Shown piece after piece: positions 16,450-25,573 of a stretch of 64,000 nt of DNA. Source of the DNA: Clostridiaceae bacterium (GTDB taxonomy: Bacteria; Bacillota; Clostridia; Oscillospirales; Butyricicoccaceae); the NCBI GenBank assembly GCA_018383195.1, contig JAGZOP010000002.1:1-64000 (forward strand), in the 5' to 3' direction. The translations under genes and the position numbers were made by a program. Within the stretch, counting starts at the first letter, position 1. Each line of letters starts with the position of its first letter. The notes under the pieces were generated by a model, which saw only the letters and a program-made list of their open reading frames with translations, was not told the DNA's origin and did not search any database.

Positions 16450-17811
16450 TCACCTCATTGCCGCGCACCTGCGGACAAAATTTTCCGCAAATGTACGATT
16501 TGCACGAAAATATAAGTGCGGATAACCTGCATACAGATTATCTGTCATGTGGACGCACGACCATGTCTTACCATTCGGTTTTTCCGCGCGGAACGCGCTG
16601 CCTGCATCGTCCGACACCGCATAGTGAAACTCATGCGCACGAATCTGCTCTCCTGCCCTGCACAGCAGACCATCCTGCTGCGCCGTCAGCGTCACATAAC
16701 CAAAGGTCTGTAATTTCCCGGTCAGCCGCGCTGTACCTGGGATGATGCCTACCATGGGCTGAGCATGCTCAACTTTTCCCGCCGCCACATGCTCATGCAG
16801 ATACATGAATCCGCCGCATTCCGCAATCACCGACAGACCACCCCGAATGGATGCTGCAAGTTCGTCCCGCAGCGTCTGATTTGCTGAAAGCCTGTCTGCA
16901 TATAGCTCCGGATATCCGCCGCCGAGATACAGCCCGTCAATTTGCTCCGGCAAATGCGCATCCTGCAAAGGCGAAAACTCAATCAGCTCCGCGCCCAACT
17001 CCCGCAATACATCAAAATTATCTGCATAATAAAAACAGAACGCAGCATCCTGCGCGACCGCAATCCGCACCGGACGGTCACAAACCGGCGCACAGGGCAC
17101 AGCGGTTTCGGTGAGCGGCGGTGCGCTACGGGCAAGCGCGAGCAATCCGTCTAAATCCAGACACTCCTCTGCCGCATCCGCAAGCAAATCGAGTTTTTTC
17201 TGCAAATCCCCAATCTCCGATGCAGTCACCAGTCCGAGATGCCGGTCAGGAATTTCTGCCTCCGGCACACGCGGCAAATAGCCGTAAACCTTGAGCCCGC
17301 TTTTCTCTGCAATCTCCCTATAAAACGGATACATGCCCTTCGATATGCCGTTCAAAATGACGCCTTTCAGCGTATTCGGCGCAAACTGTACAAAACCGCT
17401 GAGCGCTGCCGCCATCGTCAGTGACTGTCCCTTGGGACTGACGACTAGCACAGCGGGCGTGTCGGTCGCACGCGCCAAATGCGCCGCAGACGCCGTATCC
17501 GTTGTACCGGAAACGCCGTCATAAAACCCCATCACGCCCTCAATGATGCCGCAGCCGTCCACCGGAATGGTGCGGGCAAGCTGGCTGCGGCATTCTCTCT
17601 CGTCAACGAAGAATAAATCGAGGTTGCGGCTCGGAATCCCCAAAACCGCAGTATGAAACATGGGGTCAATATAGTCCGGTCCGCACTTAAATGCGCGCAA
17701 AGGCTCTCCACGGCGGCTCAGAGCGCGCAGCAGCGCACTCGATACCGTGGTTTTGCCGCATCCGCTGTTTGTGCCGCCGATCAGCAGCCGTGGTTGCACT
17801 TTTCCGTCCAT
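16450..17811 (-). CDS. cbiA: Cobyrinate a,c-diamide synthase CbiA
   Basis: CbiA amidates the a and c side chains of cobyrinate with ATP and glutamine. The P-loop is LIGGTNSGCGKTTVSSAL (residues 10-27). EGVMGFYDGVSGTTDTASAA and the GLYLGGGYPELYADRLSAN motif are typical. The glutaminase nucleophile Cys lies in VIAECGGFMYLH and its His in YPHLYFRAN. Length 453 is normal. It ends 5 bases before cobT starts. Confidence 0.95.
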   Translation of the reverse strand: MDGKVQPRLLIGGTNSGCGKTTVSSALLRALSRRGEPLRAFKCGPDYIDPMFHTAVLGIPSRNLDLFFVDERECRSQLARTIPVDGCGIIEGVMGFYDGVSGTTDTASAAHLARATDTPAVLVVSPKGQSLTMAAALSGFVQFAPNTLKGVILNGISKGMYPFYREIAEKSGLKVYGYLPRVPEAEIPDRHLGLVTASEIGDLQKKLDLLADAAEECLDLDGLLALARSAPPLTETAVPCAPVCDRPVRIAVAQDAAFCFYYADNFDVLRELGAELIEFSPLQDAHLPEQIDGLYLGGGYPELYADRLSANQTLRDELAASIRGGLSVIAECGGFMYLHEHVAAGKVEHAQPMVGIIPGTARLTGKLQTFGYVTLTAQQDGLLCRAGEQIRAHEFHYAVSDDAGSAFRAEKPNGKTWSCVHMTDNLYAGYPHLYFRANRTFAENFVRRCAAMR

Positions 17812-17832
17812 GTTTCTTTTCCTCCTATTGCG

Positions 17833-19119
17833 TTACAGAGCTGCAAGCACCTCGTCCGCCGCTTTGCAGATCGCGGCAATGTCCTCGTCCTGATGGCTGA
17901 CATTGATGAATGTCGCCTCGAACTGGCTGGGTGCAATGTACATGCCGCGTTCCAGCATGCCGTTGAAATATTTCTTAAACTGCTCCAAATCGGATTTTTT
18001 GGTATCCGCAAATGTACGTACCGGCATATCGGTGAAGTACGGGCACAACAGCGCACCGCACTGATTCACAGTCATATGAACCCCGTGTTTTTTTGCTCTT
18101 TCCCGCATGAAATGTGCCATTGTCTGCGCTTTTCGCTCAATATCGGTATAGTAAGCCGGATGATCGTTCAAAATCTGGAGCTGTGCCAGACCTGCTGCCA
18201 TTGCAACCGGATTGCCGGACAGCGTTCCCGCCTGATAAATCGGACCGGTCGGCGCAACCTGACTCATGATCTCGCGGCTGCCCGCATATGCACCCACCGG
18301 CATGCCGCCGCCGATGATCTTTCCAAAGGTGACCAAATCAGCACGCACGCCGAAATATTCCTGTGCACCGCCGCGTGCCAGCCGGAATCCGGTGATGACC
18401 TCGTCAAAGATGAGCAGGCTGCCATGCTTGTCGCACAGGCTGCGCAGTCCCTCCAGAAATCCCTTTTCAGGCGGGACCACACCCATATTTGCCGCAACTG
18501 GTTCCACAATAATTGCCGCAATTTCGCCGGGATTGGCTTCGAGCAGTGCTTCGACCGAAGCAAGATCATTATACTGCGCGGTCAGCGTATCGCCCGCTGC
18601 GCCGCGAGTCACGCCCTTGGAATCCGGCTCACCCTGTGTGAGTGCACCCGAACCGGCGCCGACCAGCATCGCGTCCGAATGCCCATGGTAACAGCCCTCG
18701 AACTTGATGGTCTTCTCGCGGCCGGTCACACCACGCGCAACGCGCAGCGCGGACATGACTGCTTCGGTGCCTGAATTCACCATGCGCACCATATCAATAT
18801 TCGGCACCATGGAGACTAGCAGCTCTGCTACATCAACCTCAATCGCAGTCGGCGCACCGAAGGACAAGCCGTTTCTCATAGCCTTCTCCACTGCATCGAG
18901 CACTGGTTCATAACTATGTCCCAGAATCAGCGGTCCCCATGAGCCGACGAAATCAATATATTCGTTGCCATCTAAATCCCAAATACGGCAGCCCTTACCT
19001 TTGGTAATAAACGGAGGTGTACCGCCCACTGCGCGGTATGCGCGCACAGGCGAATTGACACCACCCGGAAGCACGCGCTTTGCGCGCTCAAAAATTGCTT
19101 CTGACCCTCTGCGTGTCAT
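17833..19119 (-). CDS. hemL: Glutamate-1-semialdehyde 2,1-aminomutase HemL
   Basis: HemL converts glutamate-1-semialdehyde to 5-aminolevulinate. The 428 residues show the GSA-AM start GSEAIFERAKRVLPGGVNSPVRAY, MVNSGTEAVMSALRVARG, DEVITGFRLARGGAQEYFG and the PLP lysine in VTFGKIIGGGMPVGAYAG. With hemA and hemB in the same operon it shows the C5 pathway supplying the corrin genes. Confidence 0.96.
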   Translation of the reverse strand: MTRRGSEAIFERAKRVLPGGVNSPVRAYRAVGGTPPFITKGKGCRIWDLDGNEYIDFVGSWGPLILGHSYEPVLDAVEKAMRNGLSFGAPTAIEVDVAELLVSMVPNIDMVRMVNSGTEAVMSALRVARGVTGREKTIKFEGCYHGHSDAMLVGAGSGALTQGEPDSKGVTRGAAGDTLTAQYNDLASVEALLEANPGEIAAIIVEPVAANMGVVPPEKGFLEGLRSLCDKHGSLLIFDEVITGFRLARGGAQEYFGVRADLVTFGKIIGGGMPVGAYAGSREIMSQVAPTGPIYQAGTLSGNPVAMAAGLAQLQILNDHPAYYTDIERKAQTMAHFMRERAKKHGVHMTVNQCGALLCPYFTDMPVRTFADTKKSDLEQFKKYFNGMLERGMYIAPSQFEATFINVSHQDEDIAAICKAADEVLAAL

Positions 19120-20105
19120 TATCCGATGTCTCCTTTCCGAATCGCGTCCGCCAGTTCACATGCGTAGTACGTAATCAGAATATCCGCGCCTGCGCGGTAC
19201 ATGCATACTGCGCTTTCGCACATCACGCCATATTCGTCGATCAGCCCCGCCTTCGCCGCAGCCTTGACCATCGCATACTCACCTGAAACCGCATAGCATG
19301 CAATCGGCAAATCAAAGCGCTGCCGCGCCTCGTGTACCAGATCAAGATATGCAAGCGCAGGCTTCACCATTAGGATATCGGCACCCTCGAGCACATCCAG
19401 TTCGCATTCGCGCATGGCTTCACGACCATTATGCGGGTCCATCTGGTAAGAGCGCCGGTCACCAAACGACGGTGCAGAACCCGCCGCTTCGCGGAACGGT
19501 CCATAAAAGTAAGATGCAAACTTTGCAGAATACGCCATAATCGGCACATTCTGAAATCCATTGTCATCCAGAATTTCGCGGATTGCCGCCACACGACCAT
19601 CCATCATATCGCTCGGCGCAACCATATCTGCGCCTGCCTGTGCATGGCTCAGCGCCGTTTTCGCAAGCACTTCCAGAGTCTTATCGTTATCTACATCATG
19701 CCCGCACAGAATGCCACAGTGACCATGGCTGGTATACTCGCACATGCATACATCGGTAACGACATACATATCGGGGTCCAGCTCCTTGATTTTGCGGATG
19801 CCCTGCTGCACAATGCCGTTTTCTGCCCATGCACCCGAACCACACTCATCCTTGTCTTTCGGCAGACCGAACAGGATGACGCGGGATACGCCGTGCGCAT
19901 GCGCGCGTTCCACCATGCGGTAAAGCTGATCAGGGCTGTAATGATACTGCCCAGGCAGCGACTCAATCTCCCGATAAATGCCCTCTCCTTCCGCGACGAA
20001 AATCGGCCAGATTAGGCTGTCCGGTGAGATGCGGGTTTCACGCACCAGCCGGCGCAGATTGTCCGACGTGCGCAAACGGCGCGGACGAACGGTATCGTTA
20101 AACAT
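19119..20105 (-). CDS. hemB: Porphobilinogen synthase HemB
   Basis: HemB condenses two 5-aminolevulinates into porphobilinogen. The 328 residues contain DVCMCEYTSHGHCGILCG, the cysteine-rich catalytic zinc site of the Zn-dependent class. The two Schiff-base lysines lie in PIMAYSAKFASYFYGPFREA and LMVKPALAYLD. It overlaps hemL by one base. Confidence 0.96.
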   Translation of the reverse strand: MFNDTVRPRRLRTSDNLRRLVRETRISPDSLIWPIFVAEGEGIYREIESLPGQYHYSPDQLYRMVERAHAHGVSRVILFGLPKDKDECGSGAWAENGIVQQGIRKIKELDPDMYVVTDVCMCEYTSHGHCGILCGHDVDNDKTLEVLAKTALSHAQAGADMVAPSDMMDGRVAAIREILDDNGFQNVPIMAYSAKFASYFYGPFREAAGSAPSFGDRRSYQMDPHNGREAMRECELDVLEGADILMVKPALAYLDLVHEARQRFDLPIACYAVSGEYAMVKAAAKAGLIDEYGVMCESAVCMYRAGADILITYYACELADAIRKGDIG

Positions 20106-20108
20106 GAT

Positions 20109-21596
20109 TTATTCCTCCAATAATGCAGCAACCATTGCATCAATGGTCGCTTTTTCAGCAATTTTGACCTTCATACCATACTTTTCTGCAATTTCTGCGG
20201 TCTGTTTTCCAATACACAGCGCAGAAAAACCGGAAAAGTCCTTCTCTCCTACGGCGTTTACAAACCCGTTGACTGTCGATGCGCTTGTAAAGGTAACCGC
20301 ATCAATTTTCCCTGCCGCAAGCAATTCGCGCAGCGCGTCCGCCTTGTCCGAACGGTATACCGTGCGATAGGTTGGGATGTCAGCAAACGGTACGCCTGCC
20401 GCAGCAAGTGTTTCGGGCAGTTCGGGCGCACCCTGCTCAGCGCGCAGAACAAGCACACGCTCCCCAGACTGCACGGTATGCACGAGTATCTCCGCCAAAT
20501 GCGCCCCATCATAGGTTTCCGGCATGAGATCGGCAGCAATGCCGTACTGCTCGAGTTCTTTTGCCGTGCCTGCGCCGATAACCGCAAATTTACAGTTCCA
20601 CAGTGCGCGCAGATCTTTCCCCGCGCGTGTCAACGCATGCAGCATCGCATGGACGCCCGCCGGACTGGTCAGCGCAACCCAGTCCCAGTGCTCCCGAAGT
20701 GCACTGCTGAGCATGCTCACATCGTCCAGTTCCACCGTTTCGATGCACGGACACTCAATCACATTCGCGCCTTCTGCTCGCAGTTTATCCGACAATGTGC
20801 CCGCGCGTTCCCGCGGTCGGGTGACCACTACGGTTTTGCCATGCAGCGGCTGTGGGGTAAACCAATCAAGCTGCTCAGACAGTGTGCACACACGCCCCAC
20901 CACAATAAGCGCCGGGCTTTTCAGTCCTTCTGCACGCACTTTTCCAGGAAGCGTCATTACGTCCGCGACCACCTTGCGCTGAATCCCGCGCGTACCATTT
21001 TCAATGACCGCCGCCGGAGTATTCGGTGCAATTCCTGCCTCAAGCAGACCTTCCATTACCTGCTCAAGTGCAGTCAGCCCCATCAGAAATACCAAGGTCG
21101 CATCCAGACGAACCAGACTTTCAAAATCAATTTCAAGCTTCTTTCCGGCACGCGCATGCGCGGTGATGATATGCACGGATGAGCAGTAATCACGGTGGGT
21201 CACCGGGATGCCCGCATAAGCCGGTGCGGCGAACGCACTTGTCACGCCCGGCACGACCTCGAACGACACGCCATTTTCGAGCAAATATTCACATTCCTCG
21301 CCGCCGCGGCCAAACAGGAAACAGTCGCCGCCTTTCAGCCGCACCGTGTTTTTCCCCTCTTTGGCAAGCCGCACTAAGATCTCGTTAATTTGATCCTGCG
21401 GTACCGGATGATGGTTATTCTCTTTTCCTACATTGACGCGCTCTGCGCCGCGCGGAATCAGGTTTAAAATATCCTCACTGACCAAACGGTCAAAAACAAC
21501 TGCCTCTGCCGCACGCAGCGCCGCAGCACCCTTCATCGTCAGCAAATCACGACCGCCGGGGCCTGCGCCAACCAGCGTCACTTTTCCAGTTTTCAT
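20109..21596 (-). CDS. cobA-hemD: Fused uroporphyrinogen-III C-methyltransferase (CobA) and uroporphyrinogen-III synthase (HemD)
   Basis: Residues 1-245 are the SAM-dependent methyltransferase: VTLVGAGPGGRDLLTMKG, VRLKGGDCFLFGRGGEE, EVVPGVTSAFAAPAYAGIPVTHRD and VVGRVCTLSEQLDWF. From about 253 (LHGKTVVVTRPRERAGTLSDKL) to 495 is the HemD synthase domain. The protein thus closes the tetrapyrrole ring and at once methylates C-2 and C-7 to precorrin-2. Such fusions are common in clostridia. A four-base overlap couples it to hemC. Confidence 0.95.
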   Translation of the reverse strand: MKTGKVTLVGAGPGGRDLLTMKGAAALRAAEAVVFDRLVSEDILNLIPRGAERVNVGKENNHHPVPQDQINEILVRLAKEGKNTVRLKGGDCFLFGRGGEECEYLLENGVSFEVVPGVTSAFAAPAYAGIPVTHRDYCSSVHIITAHARAGKKLEIDFESLVRLDATLVFLMGLTALEQVMEGLLEAGIAPNTPAAVIENGTRGIQRKVVADVMTLPGKVRAEGLKSPALIVVGRVCTLSEQLDWFTPQPLHGKTVVVTRPRERAGTLSDKLRAEGANVIECPCIETVELDDVSMLSSALREHWDWVALTSPAGVHAMLHALTRAGKDLRALWNCKFAVIGAGTAKELEQYGIAADLMPETYDGAHLAEILVHTVQSGERVLVLRAEQGAPELPETLAAAGVPFADIPTYRTVYRSDKADALRELLAAGKIDAVTFTSASTVNGFVNAVGEKDFSGFSALCIGKQTAEIAEKYGMKVKIAEKATIDAMVAALLEE

Positions 21597-22462
21597 CGGG
21601 TTTCCGCCTCCTCACGCAGTTTATACGCCATGCGCGCACCAAGTGCTTCCGCTTGTTCTCGCGGTGCGCAGTCAGAACCGTATACCACGGTCTGCTCGTC
21701 CTCGGTTGCGTACATCGCACGCAGCAGTATCATATTATCCTTAATTTCAGCATATGCCGCAACCGGTGCAAAGCAGCCGCCGCCAAGGGTACGGACATAC
21801 GCACGCTCTGCCAGAGCGCAATCGTGCGCGTCACGATCATCCAGTTTCGCGGTCAGCTCATCCAGCTCTCCCGCACGGCCCTGAACTGCTAAAATTGCCT
21901 GTCCTGCCGCCGGAATCATCTCCTCTGCCGACAAGTAACGCGTAATACGTGCCTCAAGTCCCAGACGATGCAACCCCGCCGAAGCAAGCACGAGCGCACC
22001 GTATTCACCGCTGTCCAGCTTGCGCAGACGGGTCTGCACATTGCCGCGCACCGGCTTGATCTCCACTCCCGGAAACAGCTTGCGAAGCTGCACACGCCGT
22101 CTCGCAGATGCACAGCCGATCGGTTTGGTGAAATCGTGTTCGGTTGCACCCTCGGGCAGCACCAACGCATCCCGCGCATCCTCACGCGCCGAAAAAGCGA
22201 CGAGCGGCAACCCCTCAGGCTGCTCCATCGGCACATCCTTGAGGCTATGTACAGTCAAATCGACACGCCCCTCTGCAAGCGCACGGTCAAGTTCCTTGAC
22301 AAACAGTCCCTTGCCGCCTACCTTGTCAAGCGTTTTATCTAAAATCATATCGCCGGTGGTTTTCATCGTAATCAGCTCGCATGGCACACCAAGCTGTGCG
22401 ATGATCTGCTCTGCCTGCACCACAGCGAGCCGGCTGTCCCGGCTTCCCACTTTAATCGTCAT
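21593..22462 (-). CDS. hemC: Hydroxymethylbilane synthase HemC
   Basis: HemC polymerises four porphobilinogens. The 289 residues begin TIKVGSRDSRLAVVQAEQI. They have KTTGDMILDKTLDKVGGKGLFVKELDRAL, HSLKDVPMEQPEGL and the dipyrromethane cofactor cysteine in YVRTLGGGCFAPVAAYA. Overlaps of four bases link it to both neighbours. Confidence 0.96.
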   Translation of the reverse strand: MTIKVGSRDSRLAVVQAEQIIAQLGVPCELITMKTTGDMILDKTLDKVGGKGLFVKELDRALAEGRVDLTVHSLKDVPMEQPEGLPLVAFSAREDARDALVLPEGATEHDFTKPIGCASARRRVQLRKLFPGVEIKPVRGNVQTRLRKLDSGEYGALVLASAGLHRLGLEARITRYLSAEEMIPAAGQAILAVQGRAGELDELTAKLDDRDAHDCALAERAYVRTLGGGCFAPVAAYAEIKDNMILLRAMYATEDEQTVVYGSDCAPREQAEALGARMAYKLREEAETR

Positions 22463-23658
22463 TCGTTTTCCTCCAAAAGCACCCGGATGCGCTTTGCCAT
22501 CCCGGACACTGCATGATGATCGGAGCCATCGGATACCAGTCCCGCAATCAGCCCGCCGCCTTCACATACCGCTGGAAAGAAAAATGTACTTTCTGCTGCA
22601 CAGTCCGCAACGCTGACCGGAATCCCCCGCTCGGCACAAAGCATACTAATCTGGCGATTGACTGCACGGTCATCGGTTGCTGCAACAGCGAGGTATACGC
22701 CATCCAGATCATCCGGCTGAAACGCGCGGGGGATGCGCTCCCCCTCAAACGCGGCACGCTGCTCGGGCGCGACTACGCGAACCTGTGCGCCGAAATGCCG
22801 GAGCACCCCGATGCGGCGCGCTGCAATTTTTCCAGCCCCCACAACAAGCGCCGTTTTTCCCGCAAGCGATACAAATAGGGGGAATCGCGGCACCGCTTCC
22901 TCTGCACGATTGGTCAGGTGCAGCCGCCGCTTGAGATATTCCTGCATCTGTGCTGGGGACATGCCGTCTTCTTCTGTCGGACGCGCAATCACAAGCACAG
23001 TTGCGCCGGTTTCGCAGGCTGCGCTCAGCTTTTCAGCAAAACCGCCCGAAGCGCCGGTATCCTTGGTGACAAGAATCTGCGCATCGGTCTGATACAAAAG
23101 CGCAACATTCATTTCATGCGAAAACGGTCCCTGCATTGCCAGAATATGCGCCCCCGGGAACCCAAGCGCTTCGCATTTTTGCAGCACCGATGCAGTCGGC
23201 AGTACACGCGGATATAGGCGCTCTGCATAATTCGGGATTACGGTATAGGCATCCAGTTCCTTGCTTCCAGTTGTCAGCAGAACCTTTCCTTCATGTTCTT
23301 TGAGCCACGCGACCGCTTCGGCGGTGTCCTGCACGGTGACAACGCCCTCTGCCGGGGTACGCGGACGCAGCAGACGCAGATACTCTGCGCCGCTCTCCGC
23401 GCAGGCCGCCTTGATATTTTTCGTGACTTCGCTGGCATAGGGATGCGTCGCATCAATAACGAGTGCGCCCGCCGGCATCTGCTCTGCCATCTGCTGCACG
23501 GTCAGCCGTCCGCGATGCACCGTGATGCCCGCAAGCGGCTCCATGACCGCTTCGCCGTAATCGGTGGCAACAAACACCTCTGCTTTCTGCCCTCTTCCGG
23601 AAAGAAAGCGGCACAGGTTATGCCCTTCGCTTGTCCCTGAAAAAACAATCAGTTTCAT
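22459..23658 (-). CDS. cbiJ: Fused cobalt-precorrin-6A reductase (CbiJ) and precorrin-2 dehydrogenase (SirC-like)
   Basis: Residues 1-250 are CbiJ/CobK: VFSGTSEGHNLCRFLSGRG, VIDATHPYASEVTKNI and AMQGPFSHEMNVALL with TKDTGASGGFAEKL. From about 263 to 399 follows a SirC/Met8-type NAD-binding domain: LVVGAGKIAARRIGVL, then SMLCAERGIPVSVADC and GLVSDGSDHHAVSGMAKRIR. It has the dehydrogenase part but no chelatase extension, consistent with cobalt insertion by CbiK. One polypeptide would thus do two NAD(P)-linked redox steps that are many reactions apart in the pathway. Confidence 0.92.
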   Translation of the reverse strand: MKLIVFSGTSEGHNLCRFLSGRGQKAEVFVATDYGEAVMEPLAGITVHRGRLTVQQMAEQMPAGALVIDATHPYASEVTKNIKAACAESGAEYLRLLRPRTPAEGVVTVQDTAEAVAWLKEHEGKVLLTTGSKELDAYTVIPNYAERLYPRVLPTASVLQKCEALGFPGAHILAMQGPFSHEMNVALLYQTDAQILVTKDTGASGGFAEKLSAACETGATVLVIARPTEEDGMSPAQMQEYLKRRLHLTNRAEEAVPRFPLFVSLAGKTALVVGAGKIAARRIGVLRHFGAQVRVVAPEQRAAFEGERIPRAFQPDDLDGVYLAVAATDDRAVNRQISMLCAERGIPVSVADCAAESTFFFPAVCEGGGLIAGLVSDGSDHHAVSGMAKRIRVLLEENE

Positions 23659-24380
23659 ACGCCGCGATACCCGCGCGGAGTGACCATGCGCCCCGAGATC
23701 ACCTTGGTGCGGCTGTTTCCAATAAACACTGTAGTCAGCATATCGACCTGTGTGTCGCGCAGTGCGCCGAGCGTGGTCAGTGAAAATTCCTCGCCTTCAC
23801 GCCCGATGTTGCGTACCAGACCGCAGACAGTCTCGGGCGGCTGCGCGGTTAAAATGATGTCGCATACCTTTTGCAGATGGTCGGTGCGCTTTTTGCTCGC
23901 CGGATTGTAAAGCGCCATCGCAAGGTCTCCCTGCGCAGCATGCAGCACGCGCTTTTCGATGACTTCCCATGGTGTCAGCAGATCGGACAGTGAGATCGCC
24001 GCAAAATCGCACGTCAGCGGAGAGCCAAGCACGGCTCCGCCCGAGCAGGCTGCCGTAATGCCGGGCACGACTTCAATCTCAATATCCGTACCTTCGCACA
24101 ACTCAAACATCAGACCCGCCATGCCGTAAACGCCCGCGTCACCCGACGAAACTACGGCAACCGTTTTCCCCGCAAGCGCCGCATCGCGCGCCGCTGCACA
24201 GCGGTCTACCTCGCGCATCATGCCGGTCTGGATGCGCTCCTTGCCTTCAATGAGGTTTTCAATCAAATCCAAATACAAACCATATCCTGCAACGCAGTCG
24301 CAGTTCTCCAAAGCGCGTACTGCGCGCAGGGTCATCTGCTCCTCGCCGCCCGGTCCAATTCCAATTACATACAGCTTCAT
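23655..24380 (-). CDS. cbiH: Cobalt-precorrin-3B C17-methyltransferase CbiH
   Basis: CbiH methylates C-17 with ring contraction. The ATG at 24380 gives the standard start MKLYVIGIGPGGEEQMTLRA and a four-base overlap with hemA. CVAGYGLYLDLI, VVSSGDAGVYGMAGLMFEL, EVVPGITAACSGGAVLGSPL and ALYNPASKKRTDHL are CbiH-type and separate it from CbiE, CbiF and CbiL. Length is 241 residues. Confidence 0.94.
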   Translation of the reverse strand: MKLYVIGIGPGGEEQMTLRAVRALENCDCVAGYGLYLDLIENLIEGKERIQTGMMREVDRCAAARDAALAGKTVAVVSSGDAGVYGMAGLMFELCEGTDIEIEVVPGITAACSGGAVLGSPLTCDFAAISLSDLLTPWEVIEKRVLHAAQGDLAMALYNPASKKRTDHLQKVCDIILTAQPPETVCGLVRNIGREGEEFSLTTLGALRDTQVDMLTTVFIGNSRTKVISGRMVTPRGYRGV

Positions 24381-25573
24381 TTGCCGCATCCTTTCTTCAT
24401 ATGTCTCAGACAGCCCGCAAGCCGTTCGGGGTCCACAATATCCTTCATCCCGCCAAGCAGCATATCGACCGTTTTGGAAACCGCAAGCGCTACCAGACCA
24501 TCTACATCAGTTTCATCTGCCAGTTCCCGATATCCGTGGTCATAATGCACCCGTTCAGCAGCAACATCTTTCAGTTCTGCAATGACCGGAAGCGCTTCTC
24601 GATATGCATACCATGCCTTAAATTCTGCACACGCTTCATCTATCAGTGCTTGTGCATGCGCCCGTTCTTCCGCATTCTCATCCTCAAGACGTCCCAAATC
24701 ATCGAGATTCCATATGGTAACACGCGGATCCTCCGCTGCTGCGCTGTCAATATCGCGCGGCATCGCCAAATCCACGAACAGTCTCGGCGGATTTTTCATC
24801 GCTCCAATCCGCGACGCGGAAAGCGTGTAATGCGGACTGGTTGTTGCACTAAATGTTAAGTCCGCGCCGTCAATCAGCGCATAACGATCATCATACGCAT
24901 GGGTTTTGCACCCTGCCGGAACAATGGTTTCCCCATGCCGGTACGAGCGCAGCGTAATCGTAACATCGCATCCTGCTTCACGCAGCAGCGAAGCTGCCAA
25001 CCGTCCCATTTCTCCGTTGCCGATTACAACCGCACGCTTTCCTTTGAGTGAGCCAAAATACATCTGCGCTTTTTGCACGCCGCATGCCGCCGCAGAAGCG
25101 GGCACCCCCGAAAGCCGCGTTTCGGTTTTCACACGTTTGCCTGCGGTTACCACGCGGCGCAGCAGCGTATCAATCACGCTGTCCGCAGTCTTTGCTTCGC
25201 GCGCCAACTCCAAAGCGCCGCGCATCTGCGTCACAATCTGATCATCACCAAAGATCTGCGACTTGAGTCCGGAAGCGACCTCCATAACATGCCGCACCAT
25301 GGATTCCCCTGACCGGATTACCGCAATCTCCCGATAATCTTCTGCATTCACCCCCGCAGCCTCTGCAAGCAGCGCAAGCGCATCTACCGGACCGGATGTA
25401 TGCAGATATAATTCTGTGCGGTTGCAGGTGGCAAGCAATGCGCATGCCTCCACCTTGTCCGCTTCCCGAATCTCGGGCAGAATGCTGAGCACTCTGCTCT
25501 TTACAAAGGACAGCGGTTCCCGCTGTGCAATATCTGCACCATGAAAATCAATGCCGATCATTTGCAGATTCAA
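24377..25573 (-). CDS. hemA: Glutamyl-tRNA reductase HemA
   Basis: HemA reduces glutamyl-tRNA to glutamate-1-semialdehyde, the entry to the C5 route. A TTG at 25573, eight bases after GGAGG and overlapping the cbiG stop codon, is the best-placed start (product begins with the NLQMIGIDFHGADIAQRE segment). The ATG at 25561 would be too far from that ribosome site. The catalytic Cys lies in LLATCNRTELYLH. SGLKSQIFGDDQIVTQMR, VIGNGEMGRLAASLLREAG (NADPH site) and a C-terminal dimerisation helix complete a normal 398-residue enzyme. Confidence 0.93.
   Translation of the reverse strand: MNLQMIGIDFHGADIAQREPLSFVKSRVLSILPEIREADKVEACALLATCNRTELYLHTSGPVDALALLAEAAGVNAEDYREIAVIRSGESMVRHVMEVASGLKSQIFGDDQIVTQMRGALELAREAKTADSVIDTLLRRVVTAGKRVKTETRLSGVPASAAACGVQKAQMYFGSLKGKRAVVIGNGEMGRLAASLLREAGCDVTITLRSYRHGETIVPAGCKTHAYDDRYALIDGADLTFSATTSPHYTLSASRIGAMKNPPRLFVDLAMPRDIDSAAAEDPRVTIWNLDDLGRLEDENAEERAHAQALIDEACAEFKAWYAYREALPVIAELKDVAAERVHYDHGYRELADETDVDGLVALAVSKTVDMLLGGMKDIVDPERLAGCLRHMKKGCGK

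Noticed and set aside
17653..18774. Long rightward frame across the cbiA/hemL junction
   Set aside because: It is a shadow of hemL and cbiA, with Cys/His/Arg-rich translation and no ribosome site or recognisable motif.
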